Shown here one piece after another: positions 38,156 to 53,162 of a stretch of 64,000 nt of DNA (position 1 is the first letter of the stretch; each line of letters opens with the position of its first letter). The stretch is from Liolophura sinensis (Eukaryota > Mollusca > Polyplacophora > Chitonida > Chitonidae). The translations under genes and the position numbers were made by a program. Where the stretch lies: the NCBI RefSeq assembly GCF_032854445.1, contig NW_027017961.1:62001-126000 (forward strand). The letters are read 5' to 3'. The notes beneath the pieces were generated by a model. That model ran no database searches. It saw only the letters and a program-made list of their open reading frames with translations, and was not told the origin of the DNA.

Positions 38156-39097
38156 TGTTACGACCCAAACTGTCTGTATTATAAAGAGATGGCTTGTTCG
38201 AAATACACGACAGTTTAGCTGCACAAAAAAGTAACCAAAACCAGCAGATTTTATTTTTCAACAATTTATTACATTTAACAGGAACAGATAACAAGACTTT
38301 TACAAGTGCTAAAATACTTAAGTTTAACAAGAAATGATAGCAATATCTATACAAATACTAAAGTACTTACACAATGCCTGAAAAATGCACAGAGGCAATA
38401 TTTGCAAGAGCGAAAGTCCACAGTATAACTGAGTGTATGACGACATATACACAAAATTCCACAGACAGGGTCCGTGTACCAATAAGCACTGTGTACACAA
38501 GAGCACAAATTAAGCCTTTGAAGCCTTTGTTGCTAACTAGATAGCGTTTTAGATCTCTTGAAATGACACCTGAAAGGTTTGATTCAATTGTTGTGTAACA
38601 GTAATCACCGAATGACTGGATGATTGGGTTTGACGTCACATTGTAATGCAAGTATGAAAGAAAGATTCAAAGTTGAAAGCAATCACTGCGCGGTGTTACT
38701 TAAAAATCAGGTTGCCTTACACCTGTCAAGGCACGGGATACCACGGATTGCAGATAGTTCTCTGCTGATTTATTTTCATTTTTTTTTGTCGATTGTTTGA
38801 GAAACCTTGCTATAATGACTGAAAAGAGAAACGATCATAAAAGCTGCGGGACAAGTGTTCTCTGTAATCCCACATGGAACACTGGGGTTAGAGCTGATTT
38901 CCTAGCTGGCACCATCTTTTAAGTGCCAATATTGAGAAATGCCTTCTATTTCTTCTCAACGATCAACGGTACAAAGATGCAGTTTGGACCAAATACACGC
39001 TAAAAAGCTCATCTTATCCCCACACATTATCCAGGCTAAATCTTTCATTTTTCCCTTCAGCTGAAATAGACTAAATCCAGTTAAGAGACTCGTGTTT

Positions 39098-42000
39098 TGT
39101 AATAGCATGCTCAGTTACAAGATAAACATTGTAATCATTATATTAGCAGGCTCAGTTACAAGGTAAACACTGTAATCATTATAATAGAGAGCTCAGTTAC
39201 AAGATGAAAATTGTAATCATAATAGCATGTTCAGTTACAAGATGAATATTGTAATCATTATAATAACATCATCAGTTACAAAATGAACATTGTAATCATT
39301 ATATTAGCACGTTCAATTACAAGATGAACATTGTAATCATTATAATAGCATGTTCAGTTACAAGGTGAACATTGTAATCATTATAAAAAACATGCCCAGT
39401 TACAAGATGACATTGTAATCAATATATTAGCATGCTCAGTTACAAGGTGAACATTGTAATCATTATATTATCACGCTCAGTTACAAGGTAAACATTGTAA
39501 TCATTATAATAGAAAGCTCAGTTACAAGATGAAAATTGTAATCATAATAGCACGTTCAGTTACAAGATGAATATTGTAATCATCAATAATAACATCATCA
39601 GTTACAAAATGAACATTGTATTCATTATATAAGCACGTTTCAATTACAAGATGAACATTGTAATCATTATAATAGCATGTTTAGTTACAAGGTGAACACT
39701 GTAATCATATAAAACATGCATAGTTACATGATGAACATTGTAATAGTTATAATAGCATGTTCAGTTACAAAGTGAACATTTGTAATCATTATAATAGCAT
39801 GCTCAGTTGCAAGATAAACATTGTAATCCATTATAATATCATTTTCAGTACAAGATGAAGATTGTAATCGACATAATAGCATGTTCAGTTACAAGATGAA
39901 CATTGTAATCATTGTAATAGCATGTTCAGTTACAAAGTGAACATTGTAATCATTATAATTGCATGTTCAATTACAAGATGAACATTGTAAACATTATAAT
40001 AGCATACTCAGTTACAAGATGAACATTGTAAACAGTATAATAGCCTGCTCATTTACAAAACGAACATTGTCATCATTATAATAGCATGCTAAGTTACAAG
40101 ATGAACATTGTAATCATTATAAAAACATCATCAGTTACAAGGTGGACATTGTTATCAGTATAAAAGCATGCTCAGTTGCAAAATGGACATTGGAATCATT
40201 ACAATAGCATATTCAGTTACAAGATGAACTATGTAATCATTATAATAATGTGCTTAGTTACAGGAGTGAACATTGTAATCATTACAATAGCGGTGCTCAG
40301 TTTCAAGATGAACATTGTAATCATTATAATACCATGTTCAGGTTACAGGATGAACATTGCAATCATAATAATATCACATTCAGTACAAGATGAACATTAT
40401 AATACCTAATACCGTGTTCAGTTACAAAATGAACATTAAAATTATTATAATAGCACGTTCAGTGACAAGGTGAAAATTAAAATCATTATAATAGCATTCT
40501 CAGTTACATGGTGAAGATTGTAATCATTATAATAGCGTCAACGGTTACAAATCATCATTGTATTCAATATATTAGCATGCTCAGTTACAAAATGAATATT
40601 GCAATTATTATATTAGCATATTTCATTACAAGATGAACATTGTAATCATTATTATAGCATATGTAGTTACAAAATAATTATTGTAATCATTATACTAGTA
40701 TGCTCTGTTACAAGATGAACATTGTAATCAGTATAATAGCATGCTCAGTTACAAAATGAACATTGTAATCATTATGCTAGTATGCTCTGTTACAAGATGA
40801 ACATTGTAATGAGTATAATAGCATGCTCAGTTACAAAATTAACATTGTAATCATTTTACTAGTATCCTCTGTTACAAGATGAACATTGTAATCATTATAA
40901 TAGCATGCTCAGTTACAAGGTGAACATTGCAATCATTATAATTGCATCATCAGTTACAAAATAAACATTGTAATCATTTTAATAGCATGCTTAGTAACAA
41001 AATGAATATTGCAATCATTATATTAGCATATTTCATTACAAGATGAACATTGTAATCATCATAATGGCATATTCGGTTACAAGATGGAACATTGCAATCA
41101 GTATAATAGCATGCTCAATTACAAGATGAACATTGTAATTATTATAATATTATGCTTAGTTACAAGATGAACATTGTAATCATTATACTAGTATGCTCAG
41201 TTACAAGATGGACATTGTAATCATTACATTAGCATATTCACTTACAAGATGAACATTGTAATCATTGTAATAGCATGTTCAGTTACAAAATGAACATTGT
41301 AATCCTTATAATTGCATGTTCAGTTACAAGATGAACATTGTAATCATTATAAAAACATTATCAGTTGCAAGGTGAACATTGTAATCAGTATACAAGCATG
41401 CTCAGTTGCAAAATGGACATTGTAATCATTACAATAGCATATTCAGTTACAAGATGAACATTGTAATCATTATAATCATGTGCTCAATTACAAGGTGAAC
41501 ATTGTAATCATTATATTAGGATGTGCAGTTACAAGATGAACATTGTAATCAGTATAATAGCATGCTCAATTACAAAATGAACATTGTAATTATTATAATA
41601 TTATGCTTAGTTACAAGATGAACATTGTAATCATTATACTAGTATGCCCAGTTACAAGATGAACATTCTAATCATTATAATAGCATGCTCAAATACAAGA
41701 TGAGCAATGTAATCATTATAATAGCATGCTCAGTTACAAGATGAAAATTGTAATTAGTATAATAGCATGCTCAGTTACAACATGAACATTGTAATCATTA
41801 TAATAACATGTTCAGTTACAAGATGAACATTGTAATCAGTATAATAGCTGGCTCAGTTACAAAATTAATATTTTAATTATGATACTAGTATGCCCAGTTA
41901 CAAAATGAACATTGTAGTCATAATAGCATGTTCAGTTACAAGATGAATATTGTAATCATATTAAAAACATCATCAGTTACAAGGTGAACATTGTAATCAG

Positions 42001-43715
42001 TATGAAAGCATGCTCAGTTGCAAAATGGACATTGTAATCATTACATTAGCATATTCACTTACAAGATGAATATTGTAATCATTATAATAACATCATCAGT
42101 TACAAAATAAACATTGTATTCATTATATTAGCACGTTCAATTACAAGATGAACATTGTAATCATTATAAAAGCATGTTCAGTTACAAGGTGAACATTGTA
42201 ATCACTATAAAAACATGCTCAGTTACAAGATGAACATTGTAATCATTATAATAGCATGTTCAGTTACAAGGTGGACATTGTAATCAGTATAAAAGAATGC
42301 TCAGTTGCAAAATGGACATTGTAATCATTACATTAGCATATTCAGTTACAAGATGAATATTGTAATCATTATAATAACATCATTAGTTACAAAATGAACA
42401 TTGTATTCATTATATTAGCACGTTCAATTACAAGATGAACATTGTAATGATTAAAATATCATGCTAAGTTGCAAGATGAAGATTGTAATCGACATAATAG
42501 CATGTTCAGTTACAAGATGAACATTGTAATCATTGTAATAGCATGTTCAGTTACAAAGTGAACATTGTAATCCTTATAATTGCATGTTCAGTTACAAAAT
42601 TAATATTTTAATTATTATACTAGTATGCCCAGTTACAAGATGAACATTGTAATCATAATAGCATGTTCAGTTACAAGATGAATATTGTAATCATAATAAT
42701 AACATCATCAGTTACAAAATGAACATTGTATTCATTATATTAGCACGTTCAATTACAAGATGAACATTGTAATCATTATAATAGCATGTTCAGTTACAAG
42801 GTGAACATTGTAATCATTATAAAAACATGCCCAGATACAAGATGAACATTGTAATACTTCTAATAGCATGTTCAGTTACGAAGTGAACATTGTAATCATT
42901 ATAATAGCATGCTTAGTTTCAAGATAAACATTGTAATCATTATAATATCATTTTCAGTTACAAGATGAAGATTGTAATCGACATAATAGCATGTTCAGTT
43001 ACAAGACGAACATTGTAATCATTGTAATAGCAAGTTCAGTTACAAAGTGAACATTGTAATCATTATAAAAGCGTCAACAGTTACAAGATGAACATTGTAA
43101 TCATTATAATAGCATGCTCAGTTACAAGATGAACATTGTAAACAGTATAATAGCGTGCTCATTTACAAAATGAACATTGTCATCATTATAATAGCATGCT
43201 AAGTTACAAGATGAACATTGTAATCATTATAAAAACATCATCAGTTACAAGGTGAACATTGTAATCAGTATACAAGCATGCTCAGTTGCAAAATGGACAT
43301 TGTAATCATTACATTAGCATATTCACTTACAAGATGAATATTGTAATCATTATAATAACATCATCAGTTACAAAATGAACATTGTATTCATTATATTAGC
43401 ACGTTCAATTACAAGATGAACATTGTAATCATTAAAATATCATGCTAAGTTGCAAGATGAAAATTGTAATCGACATAATAGCATGTTCAGTTACAAGATG
43501 AACATTGTAATCATTGTAATAGCATGTTCAGATACAAAGTGAACATTGTAATCCTTATAATTGCATGTTCAGTTACAAGATGAACATTGTAATCATTACA
43601 AAAACATCATCAGTGTCAAGGTGAACATTGTAATCAGTATACAAGCATGCTCAGTTGCAAAATTGACATTGTAATCATTACAATAGCATATTCAGTTACA
43701 AGATGAACATTGTAA
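39098..43715. repeat. 41-bp satellite array A5 (gamma type, one 612-bp block lost)
   Basis: 4,618 bp, matching A3 but with a single 612-bp block near 42,190-42,810 where A3 has two (5,227 minus 612 is 4,615). The gamma-specific head runs to about 41,480. Between 39,098 and about 41,100 there are many single-base indels absent from A3 and from the array at 62034 (for example AAAAAACATG near 39,387, AACATTTGTAATC near 39,777, CAGGAGTGAAC near 40,262). A 77-codon open frame at 40176-40409 exists only because of these indels and is not a gene. Confidence 0.95.
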
Positions 43716-44610
43716 GAAATATTTTTAGATTAAATCGCTTCCAAACTCTGGTATATTCACCTTAGTTTAACTAAACGCCATCATATCGTATTTATGTTAA
43801 TTACATGTAATATTGTAATAGGCATGTTCTTAAGTCAAGTGGCCCTTTGTTAGACTGTTTAGCCTTTCAAAACGGAAACTACAGGTATGCATATTTAAGA
43901 GAACTTAAGTTTGTCCTTTTTTAAAACCATTTTCTTCATTCCTCAATGAAAAATACATGCATTGTTTCGCACCCCTATTTGCAGCGTACTGGCAATGGGC
44001 CAAATGTGTAGAATACGATATCTGTGAAATTAATCTGACTGCAATAAGATCAGAAAATTCGACCCCAATTCTTTGATGGTTTTCTCTACGGTTCTTCTAT
44101 ATCGGGACTAGTCTTGCTGACAATGGTAACTGATGCTCGTCGGCAGGTACACGTACGTTAATGAGATCAATAACTTTGTCTCTTTCTTTCAGGACAAATA
44201 TGTAACTTATTAAACTAACGGTTTTGACAGATAAATGTAACAGCTCTGTGATCTCATCATGTTAGAAATGAAATAAAAAATGCGATATAGACGTACTTGA
44301 GCTCCTAATATGTTTTTTCCAGAGTGCTTACGGTGGACTTCGTTTGGATTCTGTGAGGGTTTTGATAGGTCTGTTATATGTTAATTGTGGATTACTGAAA
44401 ACTCGCACCGCTAATATTATATGTACAAACATGTATACTTAAAGCCTTCCTTTCACTAGGAAATAAAATAGCCTGAGTAGGAGCCTTGTCAGGTGGGGTT
44501 ATGTATGGGAGGACTAAGGTTTGCCTGAAGTGAAAGACATAGGTACAGTAAATGGCGCAGAGACATACATGTCTTTACAGATAAATGTTATCTGATCGTC
44601 AGTTGCACAG

Positions 44611-44976
44611 ACCGGCCCGGATAGCACAGTTGGTAGAGCGTCCGCTTCGGGACCGGTAGATCCAGGATCAATCCTTGGTCGAGTCACACCTAAGACTTTA
44701 AAAGAGGAAGTTGTGACTTCCTCGTTTGGCGTTCAGCATGAAGGGGATAGTGCAACGACTGGTTGACCCGTTTCAGTATAATGGCTCGGGCGGGGCGGCT
44801 TACTTGCCTTCGGTAAGTCGTCTCAGTGATGCAGCACTAAATAAAAGAGCGGTGAAAATCCGTCCTGCAACAAGGAGGCACATTACACGTGCATGCACCC
44901 TAATGATTCCTTCGTCGTCATATGACTGAAAAATTGTTGAGTACGACGTTAAACCCCAAGCACTCACTCACTCACT
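44611..44976 (+). mobile_element. tRNA-derived SINE, copy 6
   Basis: 366 bp, intact A and B boxes, target-site duplications at 44600-44610 and 44977-44987. Confidence 0.88.
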
Positions 44977-45038
44977 CAGTTGCACAGCGACATACATGTC
45001 TATACAGAAAAATGCTATCTGATCGCAGTCAGTGTAAA

Positions 45039-45177
45039 ATTCCTGACGGTGTTTACTGTGCAGCAGAGATTCAGGATGGTGCTTACTGTGTAGCAGAGTT
45101 TCAGGATGGTATTTACTGTGCAGCAGAGATTCAGGATGGTGTTTACGGTGCAACAGAGATTCAGTATGGTGTTAATT
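45039..45177. repeat. 30-bp tandem repeat, copy 6
   Basis: 4.6 units of 30 bp, equivalent to 2433-2571. Confidence 0.85.
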
Positions 45178-45426
45178 GATTTAATCAACGATTCAGGAAA
45201 ACACAGTGATCCAGGTTTAGAAGCTGCCTGACTTCAGGTTATATTAATATCTTGAAGTAATGATACTTCGTTGCTTGAAACCATTTAAACATCCGAATTC
45301 CACTGACTCTGTCAACACGCTGGATGAAAGAATAAATTGGAGTGAAATCAGTTAGAGAAACACATGATTTTCTATCGGCCTCACAACGTTTTACATTTTA
45401 CTTACTTATTTAATTTTTGTTTGAGA

Positions 45427-45612
45427 AGGGCCTCAGTTACCGAGGGGGTCAGCACGCCATCGCCCTGCAATGGGCTTCCAACCGATGCGGTCGCTGTGAG
45501 TTCAAGTCCAGCTCAGGCTGGCTTCCTCTTTTTGCCGTCCATGAGGAGGTCTTCTGGCAACCTGCGGGTAGTCGTGGATTTTCCCCAGTACACCAAATAA
45601 AAAAATAAATAA
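45427..45612 (+). mobile_element. Diverged SINE-like element, copy 6
   Basis: Equivalent of 2821-3006, with the alpha/beta-type A-rich tail. Confidence 0.65.
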
Positions 45613-46556
45613 TGTTACGACCAAAACTGTCTGTATTATAAAGAGATGGCTTGTTCGAAATACACGACAGTTTAGCCGCACAAAAAAGTAACCAAAACCA
45701 GCAGATTTTATTTTTCAACAATTTATTACATTTAACAGGAACAGATAACAAGACTTTTACAAGTGCTAAAATACTTAAGTTTAACAAGAAATGATAGCAA
45801 TATCTATACAAATACTAAAGTACTTACACAATGCTGAAAAATGCACAGAGGCAATATTTACAAGAGCGAAAGTCCACAGTATAACTGAGTGTATGACGAC
45901 ATATACACAAAATTCCACAGACAGGGTCCGTGTACTAATAAGCACTGTGTACACAAGAGCACAAATTAAGCCTTTGAAGCCTTTGTTGCTAACTAGATAG
46001 CGTTTTAGATCTCTTGAAATGACACCTGAAAGGTTTGATTCAATTGTTGTGTAACAGTAATCACCGAATGACTGGATGATTGGGTTTGACGTCACATTGT
46101 AATGCAAGTATGAAAGAAAGATTCAAAGGTTGAAAGCAATCACTGCGAGGTGTTACTTAAAAATCAGGTTGCCTTACACCTGTCAAGGCACGGGATACCA
46201 CGGATTGCAGATAGTTCTCTGCTGATTTATTTTCATTTTTTTTTTGTCGATTGTTGAGAAACCTTGCTATAATGACTGAAAAGAGAAACGATCATAAAAG
46301 CTGCGGGACCAAGTGTTCTCTGTAATCCCACATGGAACACTGGGGTTAGAGCTGATTTCCTAGCTGGCACCATCTTTTAAGTGCCAATATTGAGAAATGC
46401 CTTCTATTTCTTCTCAACGATCAACGGTACAAAGATGCAGTTTGGACCAAATACACGCTAAAAAGCTCATCTTATCCCCACACATTATCCAGACTAAATC
46501 TTTCATTTTTCCCTTCAGCTGAAATAGACTAAATCCAGTTAAAGAGACTCGTGTTT

Positions 46557-49500
46557 TATAATAGCATGCTCAGTTACAAGATAAACATTGTAATCATTAT
46601 ATTAGCAGGCTCAGTTACAAGGTAAACATTGTAATCATTATAATAGAGAGCTCAGTTACAAGATGAAAATTGTAATCATAATAGCATGTTCAGTTACAAG
46701 ATGAATATTGTAATCATTATAATAACATCATCAGTTACAAAATGAACATTGTATTCATTATATTAGCACGTTCAATTACAAGATGAACATTGTAATCATT
46801 ATAATAGCATGTTCAGTTACAAGGTGAACACTGTAATCATTATAAAAACATGCCCAGTTACAAGATGAACATTGTAATACTTATATTAGCACGTTCAATT
46901 ACAAGATGAACATTGTAATCATTATAATAGCATGTTCAGTTACAAGGTGAACATTGTAATCATTATAAAAACATGCCCAGTTACAAGATGAACATTGTAA
47001 TCATTATATTAGCATGCTCAGTTACAAGGTGAACATTGTAATCATTATATTAGCACGCTCAGTTACAAGGTAACCATTGTAATCATTATAATAGAAAGCT
47101 CAGTTACAAGATGAAAATTGTAATCATAATAGCACGTTCAGTTACAAGATGAATATTGTAATCATTATAATAACATCATAAGTTACAAAATGAACATTGT
47201 ATTCATTATATAAGCACGTTCAATTACAAGATGAACATTGTAATCATTATAAAAGCATGTTCAGTTACAAGGTGAACATTGTAATCATTATAAAAACATG
47301 CCCAGTTACAAGATGAACATTGTAATAGTTAAAATAGCATGTTCAGTTACGAAGTGAACATTGTAATCATTATATTAGCATGCTCAGTTGCAAGATAAAC
47401 CTTGTAGTCTTTATAATATCATTTTCAGTTACAAGATGAACATTGTAATCGACAAAATAGCATGTTCATTTACAAGATGAACATTGTAATCATTATATTA
47501 GCACGTTCAGTTAAAACGTGAGGATTGTAATCGATATAATAGCATGTTCAGATACAAGATAAATATTGTAATTATTGTAATGGCATGTTCATTTACAAGG
47601 TGAACATTGTAATCATTATATTAGGATGTGCAGTTACAAGATGAACATTGTAATCAGTATAATAGCATGCTCAATTACAAAATGAACATTGTAATTATTA
47701 TAATATTATGCTTAGTTACAAGATGAACATTGTAATCATTATACTAGTATGCCCAGTTACAAGATGAACATTCTAATCATTATAATAGCATGCTCAAATA
47801 CAAGATGAGCAATGTAATCATTATAATAGCATGCTCAGTTACAAGATGAAAATTGTAATTAGTATAATAGCATGCTCAGTTACAACATGAACATTGTAAT
47901 CATTATAAAAACATGTTCAGTTACAAGATGAACATTGTAATCAGTATAATAGCTGGCTCAGTTACAAAATTAATATTTTAATTATGATACTAGTATGCCC
48001 AGTTACAAAATGAACATTGTAGTCATAATAGCATGTTCAGTTACAAGATGAATATTGTAATCATATTAAAAACATCATCAGTTACAAGGTGAACATTGTA
48101 ATCAGTATGAAAGCATGCTCAGTTGCAAAATGGACATTGTAATCATTACATTAGCATATTCACTTACAAGATGAATATTGTAATCATTATAATAACATCA
48201 TCAGTTACAAAATAAACATTGTATTCATTATATTAGCACGTTCAATTACAAGATGAACATTGTAATCATTATAAAAGCATGTTCAGTTACAAGGTGAACA
48301 TTGTAATCACTATAAAAACATGCTCAGTTACAAGATGAGCATTGTAATCATTATAATAGCATGTTCAGTTACAAGGTGGACATTGTAATCAGTATAAAAG
48401 AATGCTCAGTTGCAAAATGGACATTGTAATCATTACATTAGCATATTCAGTTACAAGATGAATATTGTAATCATTATAATAACATCATTAGTTACAAAAT
48501 GAACATTGTATTCATTATATTAGCACGTTCAATTACAAGATGAACATTGTAATCATTAAAATATCATGCTAAGTTGCAAGATGAAGATTGTAATCGACAT
48601 AATAGCATGTTCAGTTACAAGATGAACATTGTAATCATTGTAATAGCATGTTCAGTTACAAAGTGAACATTGTAATCCTTATAATTGCATGTTCAGTTAC
48701 AAAATTAATATTTTAATTATTATACTAGTATGCCCAGTTACAAGATGAACATTGTAATCATAATAGCATGTTCAGTTACAAGATGAATATTGTAATCATA
48801 ATAATAACATCATCAGTTACAAAATGAACATTGTATTCATTATATTAGCACGTTCAATTACAAGATGAACATTGTAATCATTATAATAGCATGTTCAGTT
48901 ACAAGGTGAACATTGTAATCACTATAAAAACATGCTCAGTTACAAGATGAACATTGTAATCATTATAATAGCATGTTCAGTTACAAGGTGGACATTGTAA
49001 TCAGTATAAAAGAATGCTCAGTTGCAAAATGGACATTGTAATCATTACATTAGCATATTCAGTTACAAGATGAATATTGTAATCATTATAATAACATCAT
49101 TAGTTACAAAATAAACATTGTATTCATTATATTAGCACGTTCAATTACAAGATGAACATTGTAATGATTAAAATATCATGCTAAGTTGCAAGATGAAGAT
49201 TGTAATCGACATAATAGCATGTTCAGTTACAAGATGAACATTGTAATCATTGTAATAGCATGTTCAGTTACAAAGTGAACATTGTAATCCTTATAATTGC
49301 ATGTTCAGTTACAAAATTAATATTTTAATTATTATACTAGTATGCCCAGTTACAAGATGAACATTGTAATCATAATAGCATGTTCAGTTACAAGATGAAT
49401 ATTGTAATCATAATAATAACATCATCAGTTACAAAATGAACATTGTATTCATTATATTAGCACGTTCAATTACAAGATGAACATTGTAATCATTATAATA

Positions 49501-51700
49501 GCATGTTCAGTTACAAGGTGAACATTGTAATCATTATAAAAACATGCCCAGATACAAGATGAACATTGTAATACTTCTAATAGCATGTTCAGTTACGAAG
49601 TGAACATTGTAATCATTATAATAGCATGCTTAGTTTCAAGATAAACATTGTAATCATTATAATATCATTTTCAGTTACAAGATGAAGATTGTAATCGACA
49701 TAATAGCATGTTCAGTTACAAGACGAACATTGTAATCATTGTAATAGCAAGTTCAGTTACAAAGTGAACATTGTAATCATTATAAAAGCGTCAACAGTTA
49801 CAAGATGAACATTGTAATCATTATAATAGCATGATCAGTTACAAGATGAACATTGTAAACAGTATAATAGCGTGCTCATTTACAAAATGAACATTGTCAT
49901 CATTATAATAGCATGCTAAGTTACAAGATAAACATTGTAATCATTATAAAAACATCATCAGTTACAAGGTGAACATTGTAATCAGTATACAAGCATGCTC
50001 AGTTGCAAAATGGACATTGTAATCATTACATTAGCATATTCACTTACAAGATGAATATTGTAATCATTATAATAACATCATCAGTTACAAAATAAACATT
50101 GTATTCATTATATTAGCACGTTCAATTACAAGATGAACATTGTAATCATTATAATAGCATGTTCAGTTACAAGGTGAACATTGTAATCACTATAAAAACA
50201 TGCTCAGTTACAAGATGAACATTGTAATCATTATAATAGCATGTTCAGTTACAAGGTGGACATTGTAATCAGTATAAAAGAATGCTCAGTTGCAAAATGG
50301 ACATTGTAATCATTACATTAGCATATTCAGTTACAAGATGAATATTGTAATCATTATAATAACATCATCAGTTACCAAATGAACATTGTATTCATTATAT
50401 TAGCACGTTCAATTACAAGATGAACATTGTAATCATTAAAATATCATGCTAAGTTGCAAGATGAAGATTGTAATTGACATAATAGCATGTTCAGTTACAA
50501 GATGAACATTGTAATCATTGTAATAGCATGTTCAGTTACAAAGTGAACATTGTAATCCTTATAATTGCATGTTCAGTTACAAAATTAATATTTTAATTAT
50601 TATACTAGTATGCCCAGTTACAAGATGAACATTGTAATCATAATAGCATGTTCAGTTACAAGATGAATATTGTAATCATTATAATAACATCATCAGTTAC
50701 AAAATGAACATTGTATTCATTATATTAGCACGTTCAATTACAAGATGAACATTGTAATCATTATAATAGCATGTTCAGTTACAAGGTGAACATTGTAATC
50801 ATTATAAAAACATGCCCAGTTACAAGATGAACATTGTAATACTTCTAATAGCATGTTCAGTTACGAAGTGAACATTGTAATCATTATAATAGCATGCTCA
50901 GTTTCAAGATAAACATTGTAATCATTATAATATCATTTTCAGTTACAAGATGAAGATTGTAATCGACATAATAGCATGTTCAGTTACAAGACGAAGAATG
51001 TAATCATTGTAATAGCATGTTCAGTTACAAGGTGAACATTGTAATCATTATAAAAGCGTCAACGGTTACAAGATGAACATTGTAATCATTATAATAGCAT
51101 GCTCAGTTACAAGATGAACATTGTAAACAGTATAATAGCGTGCTCATTTACAAAATGAACATTGTCATCATTATAATAGCATGCTAAGTTACAAGATGAA
51201 CATTATAATCATTATAAAAACATCATCAGTTACAAAGTGAACATTGTAATCAGTATAAAAGCATGCTCAGTTGCAAAATGGACATTGTAATCATTACATT
51301 AGCATATTCACTTACAAGATGAATATTGTAATCATTATAATAACATCATCAGTTACAAAATGAACATTGTATTCATTATATTAGCAGGTTCAATTTCAAG
51401 ATGAACATTGTAATCATTAAAATATCATGCTAAGTTGCAAGATGAAGATTGTAATTGACATAATAGCATGTTCAGTTACAAGATGAACATTGTAATCATT
51501 GTGATAGCATGTTCAGATACAAAGTGAACATTGTAATCCTTATAATTGCATGTTCAGTTACAAGATGAACATTGTAATCATTATAAAAACATCATCAGTT
51601 GCAAGGTGAACATTGTAATCAGTATACAAGCATGCTCAGTTGCAAAATTGACATTGTAATCATTACAATAGCATATTCAGTTACAAGATGAACATTGTAA
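46557..51700. repeat. 41-bp satellite array A6 (alpha type)
   Basis: 5,144 bp, about 125 monomers, collinear with the first part of A1 at an offset of 42,606 up to about 51,386. Beyond that point A6 keeps its own tail (TTAGCAGGTTCAATTTC near 51,381, then TTGCAAGGTG near 51,598), like array A0, whereas A1 switches to beta-type sequence. This is the only complete alpha-type array in the window. Confidence 0.96.
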
Positions 51701-52595
51701 GAAATATTTTTAGATTAAATCGCTTCCAAACTCTGGTATATTCACCTTAGTTTAACTAAACGCCATCATATCGTATTTATGTTAATTACATGTAATATTG
51801 TAATAGGCATGTTCTTAAGTCAAGTGGCCCTTTGTTAGACTGTTTAGCCTTTCAAAACGGAAACTACAGGTATGCATATTTAAGAGAACTTAAGTTTGTC
51901 CTTTTTTAAAACCATTTTCTTCATTCCTCAATGAAAAATACATGCATTGTTTCGCACCCCTATTTGCAGCGTACTGGCAATGGGCCAAATGTGTAGAATA
52001 CGATATCTGTGAAATTAATCTGACTGCAATAAGATCAGAAAATTCGACCCCAATTCTTTGATGGTTTTCTCTACGGTTCTTCTATATCGGGACTAGTCTT
52101 GCTGACAATGGTAACTGATGCTCGTCGGCAGGTACACGTACGTTAATGAGATCAATAACTTTGTCTCTTTCTTTCAGGACAAATATGTAACTTATTAAAC
52201 TAACGGTTTTGACAGATAAATGTAACAGCTCTGTGATCTCATCATGTTAGAAATGAAATAAAAAATGCGATATAGACGTACTTGAGCTCCTAATATGTTT
52301 TTTCCAGAGTGCTTACGGTGGACTTCGTTTGGATTCTGTGAGGGTTTTGATAGGTCTGTTATATGTTAATTGTGGATTACTGAAAACTCGCACCGCTAAT
52401 ATTATATGTACAAACATGTATACTTAAAGCCTTCCTTTCACTAGGAAATAAAATAGCCTGAGTAGGAGCCTTGTCAGGTGGGGTTATGTATGGGAGGACT
52501 AAGGTTTGCCTGAAGTGAAAGACATAGGTACAGTAAATGGCGCAGAGACATACATGTCTTTACAGATAAATGTTATCTGATCGTCAGTTGCACAG

Positions 52596-52961
52596 ACCGG
52601 CCCGGATAGCACAGTTGGTAGAGCGTCCGCTTCGGGACCGGTAGATCCAGGATCAATCCTTGGTCGAGTCACACCTAAGACTTTAAAAGAGGAAGTTGTG
52701 ACTTCCTCGTTTGGCGTTCAGCATGAAGGGGATAGTGCAACGACTGGTTGACCCGTTTCAGTATAATGGCTCGGGCGGGGCGGCTTACTTGCCTTCGGTA
52801 AGTCGTCTCAGTGATGCAGCACTAAATAAAAGAGCGGTGAAAATCCGTCCTGCAACAAGGAGGCACATTACACGTGCATGCACCCTAATGATTCCTTCGT
52901 CGTCATATGACTGAAAAATTGTTGAGTACGACGTTAAACCCCAAGCACTCACTCACTCACT
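52596..52961 (+). mobile_element. tRNA-derived SINE, copy 7
   Basis: 366 bp, intact A and B boxes, target-site duplications at 52585-52595 and 52962-52972. Confidence 0.88.
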
Positions 52962-53023
52962 CAGTTGCACAGCGACATACATGTCTATACAGAAAAATGC
53001 TATCTGATCGCAGTCAGTGTAAA

Positions 53024-53162
53024 ATTCCTGACGGTGTTTACTGTGCAGCAGAGATTCAGGATGGTGCTTACTGTGTAGCAGAGTTTCAGGATGGTATTTA
53101 CTGTGCAGCAGAGATTCAGGATGGTGTTTACGGTGCAACAGAGATTCAGTATGGTGTTAATT
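53024..53162. repeat. 30-bp tandem repeat, copy 7
   Basis: 4.6 units of 30 bp, equivalent to 2433-2571. Confidence 0.85.

Larger units (their letters stand above)
36275..39097. repeat. 2.82-kb module, copy 5 (class gamma, indel-rich)
   Basis: A gamma module of 2,823 bp, shorter than its sisters at 20714 and 59193 because of a 16-bp deletion in the SINE and several single-base changes in length: CCCGG near 37,171, one C missing before AAGCACTC near 37,501, TGCCTGAAAA near 38,375, TGTTTGAG near 38,798 and GGGACAAG near 38,850. The two sisters agree with each other at these sites. Contents are otherwise the same, with no gene. Confidence 0.93.
43716..46556. repeat. 2.84-kb module, copy 6 (class alpha)
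   Basis: Length 2,841 bp; collinear with copy 1 at an offset of 42,606, sharing the alpha marks AAGGTTGAAAG and GCGAGGTG near 46,126-46,150. Flanks hold nothing recognised apart from the decayed monomer near 43,806 and the minus-strand 3'-end-like stretch near 45,701-46,107. Confidence 0.93.

Noticed and set aside
40176-40409. 77-codon isoleucine-rich frame within the 41-bp array
   Set aside because: It exists only where private one-base insertions restore the frame. The sister arrays at about 24.6 kb and 63.1 kb do not have it.
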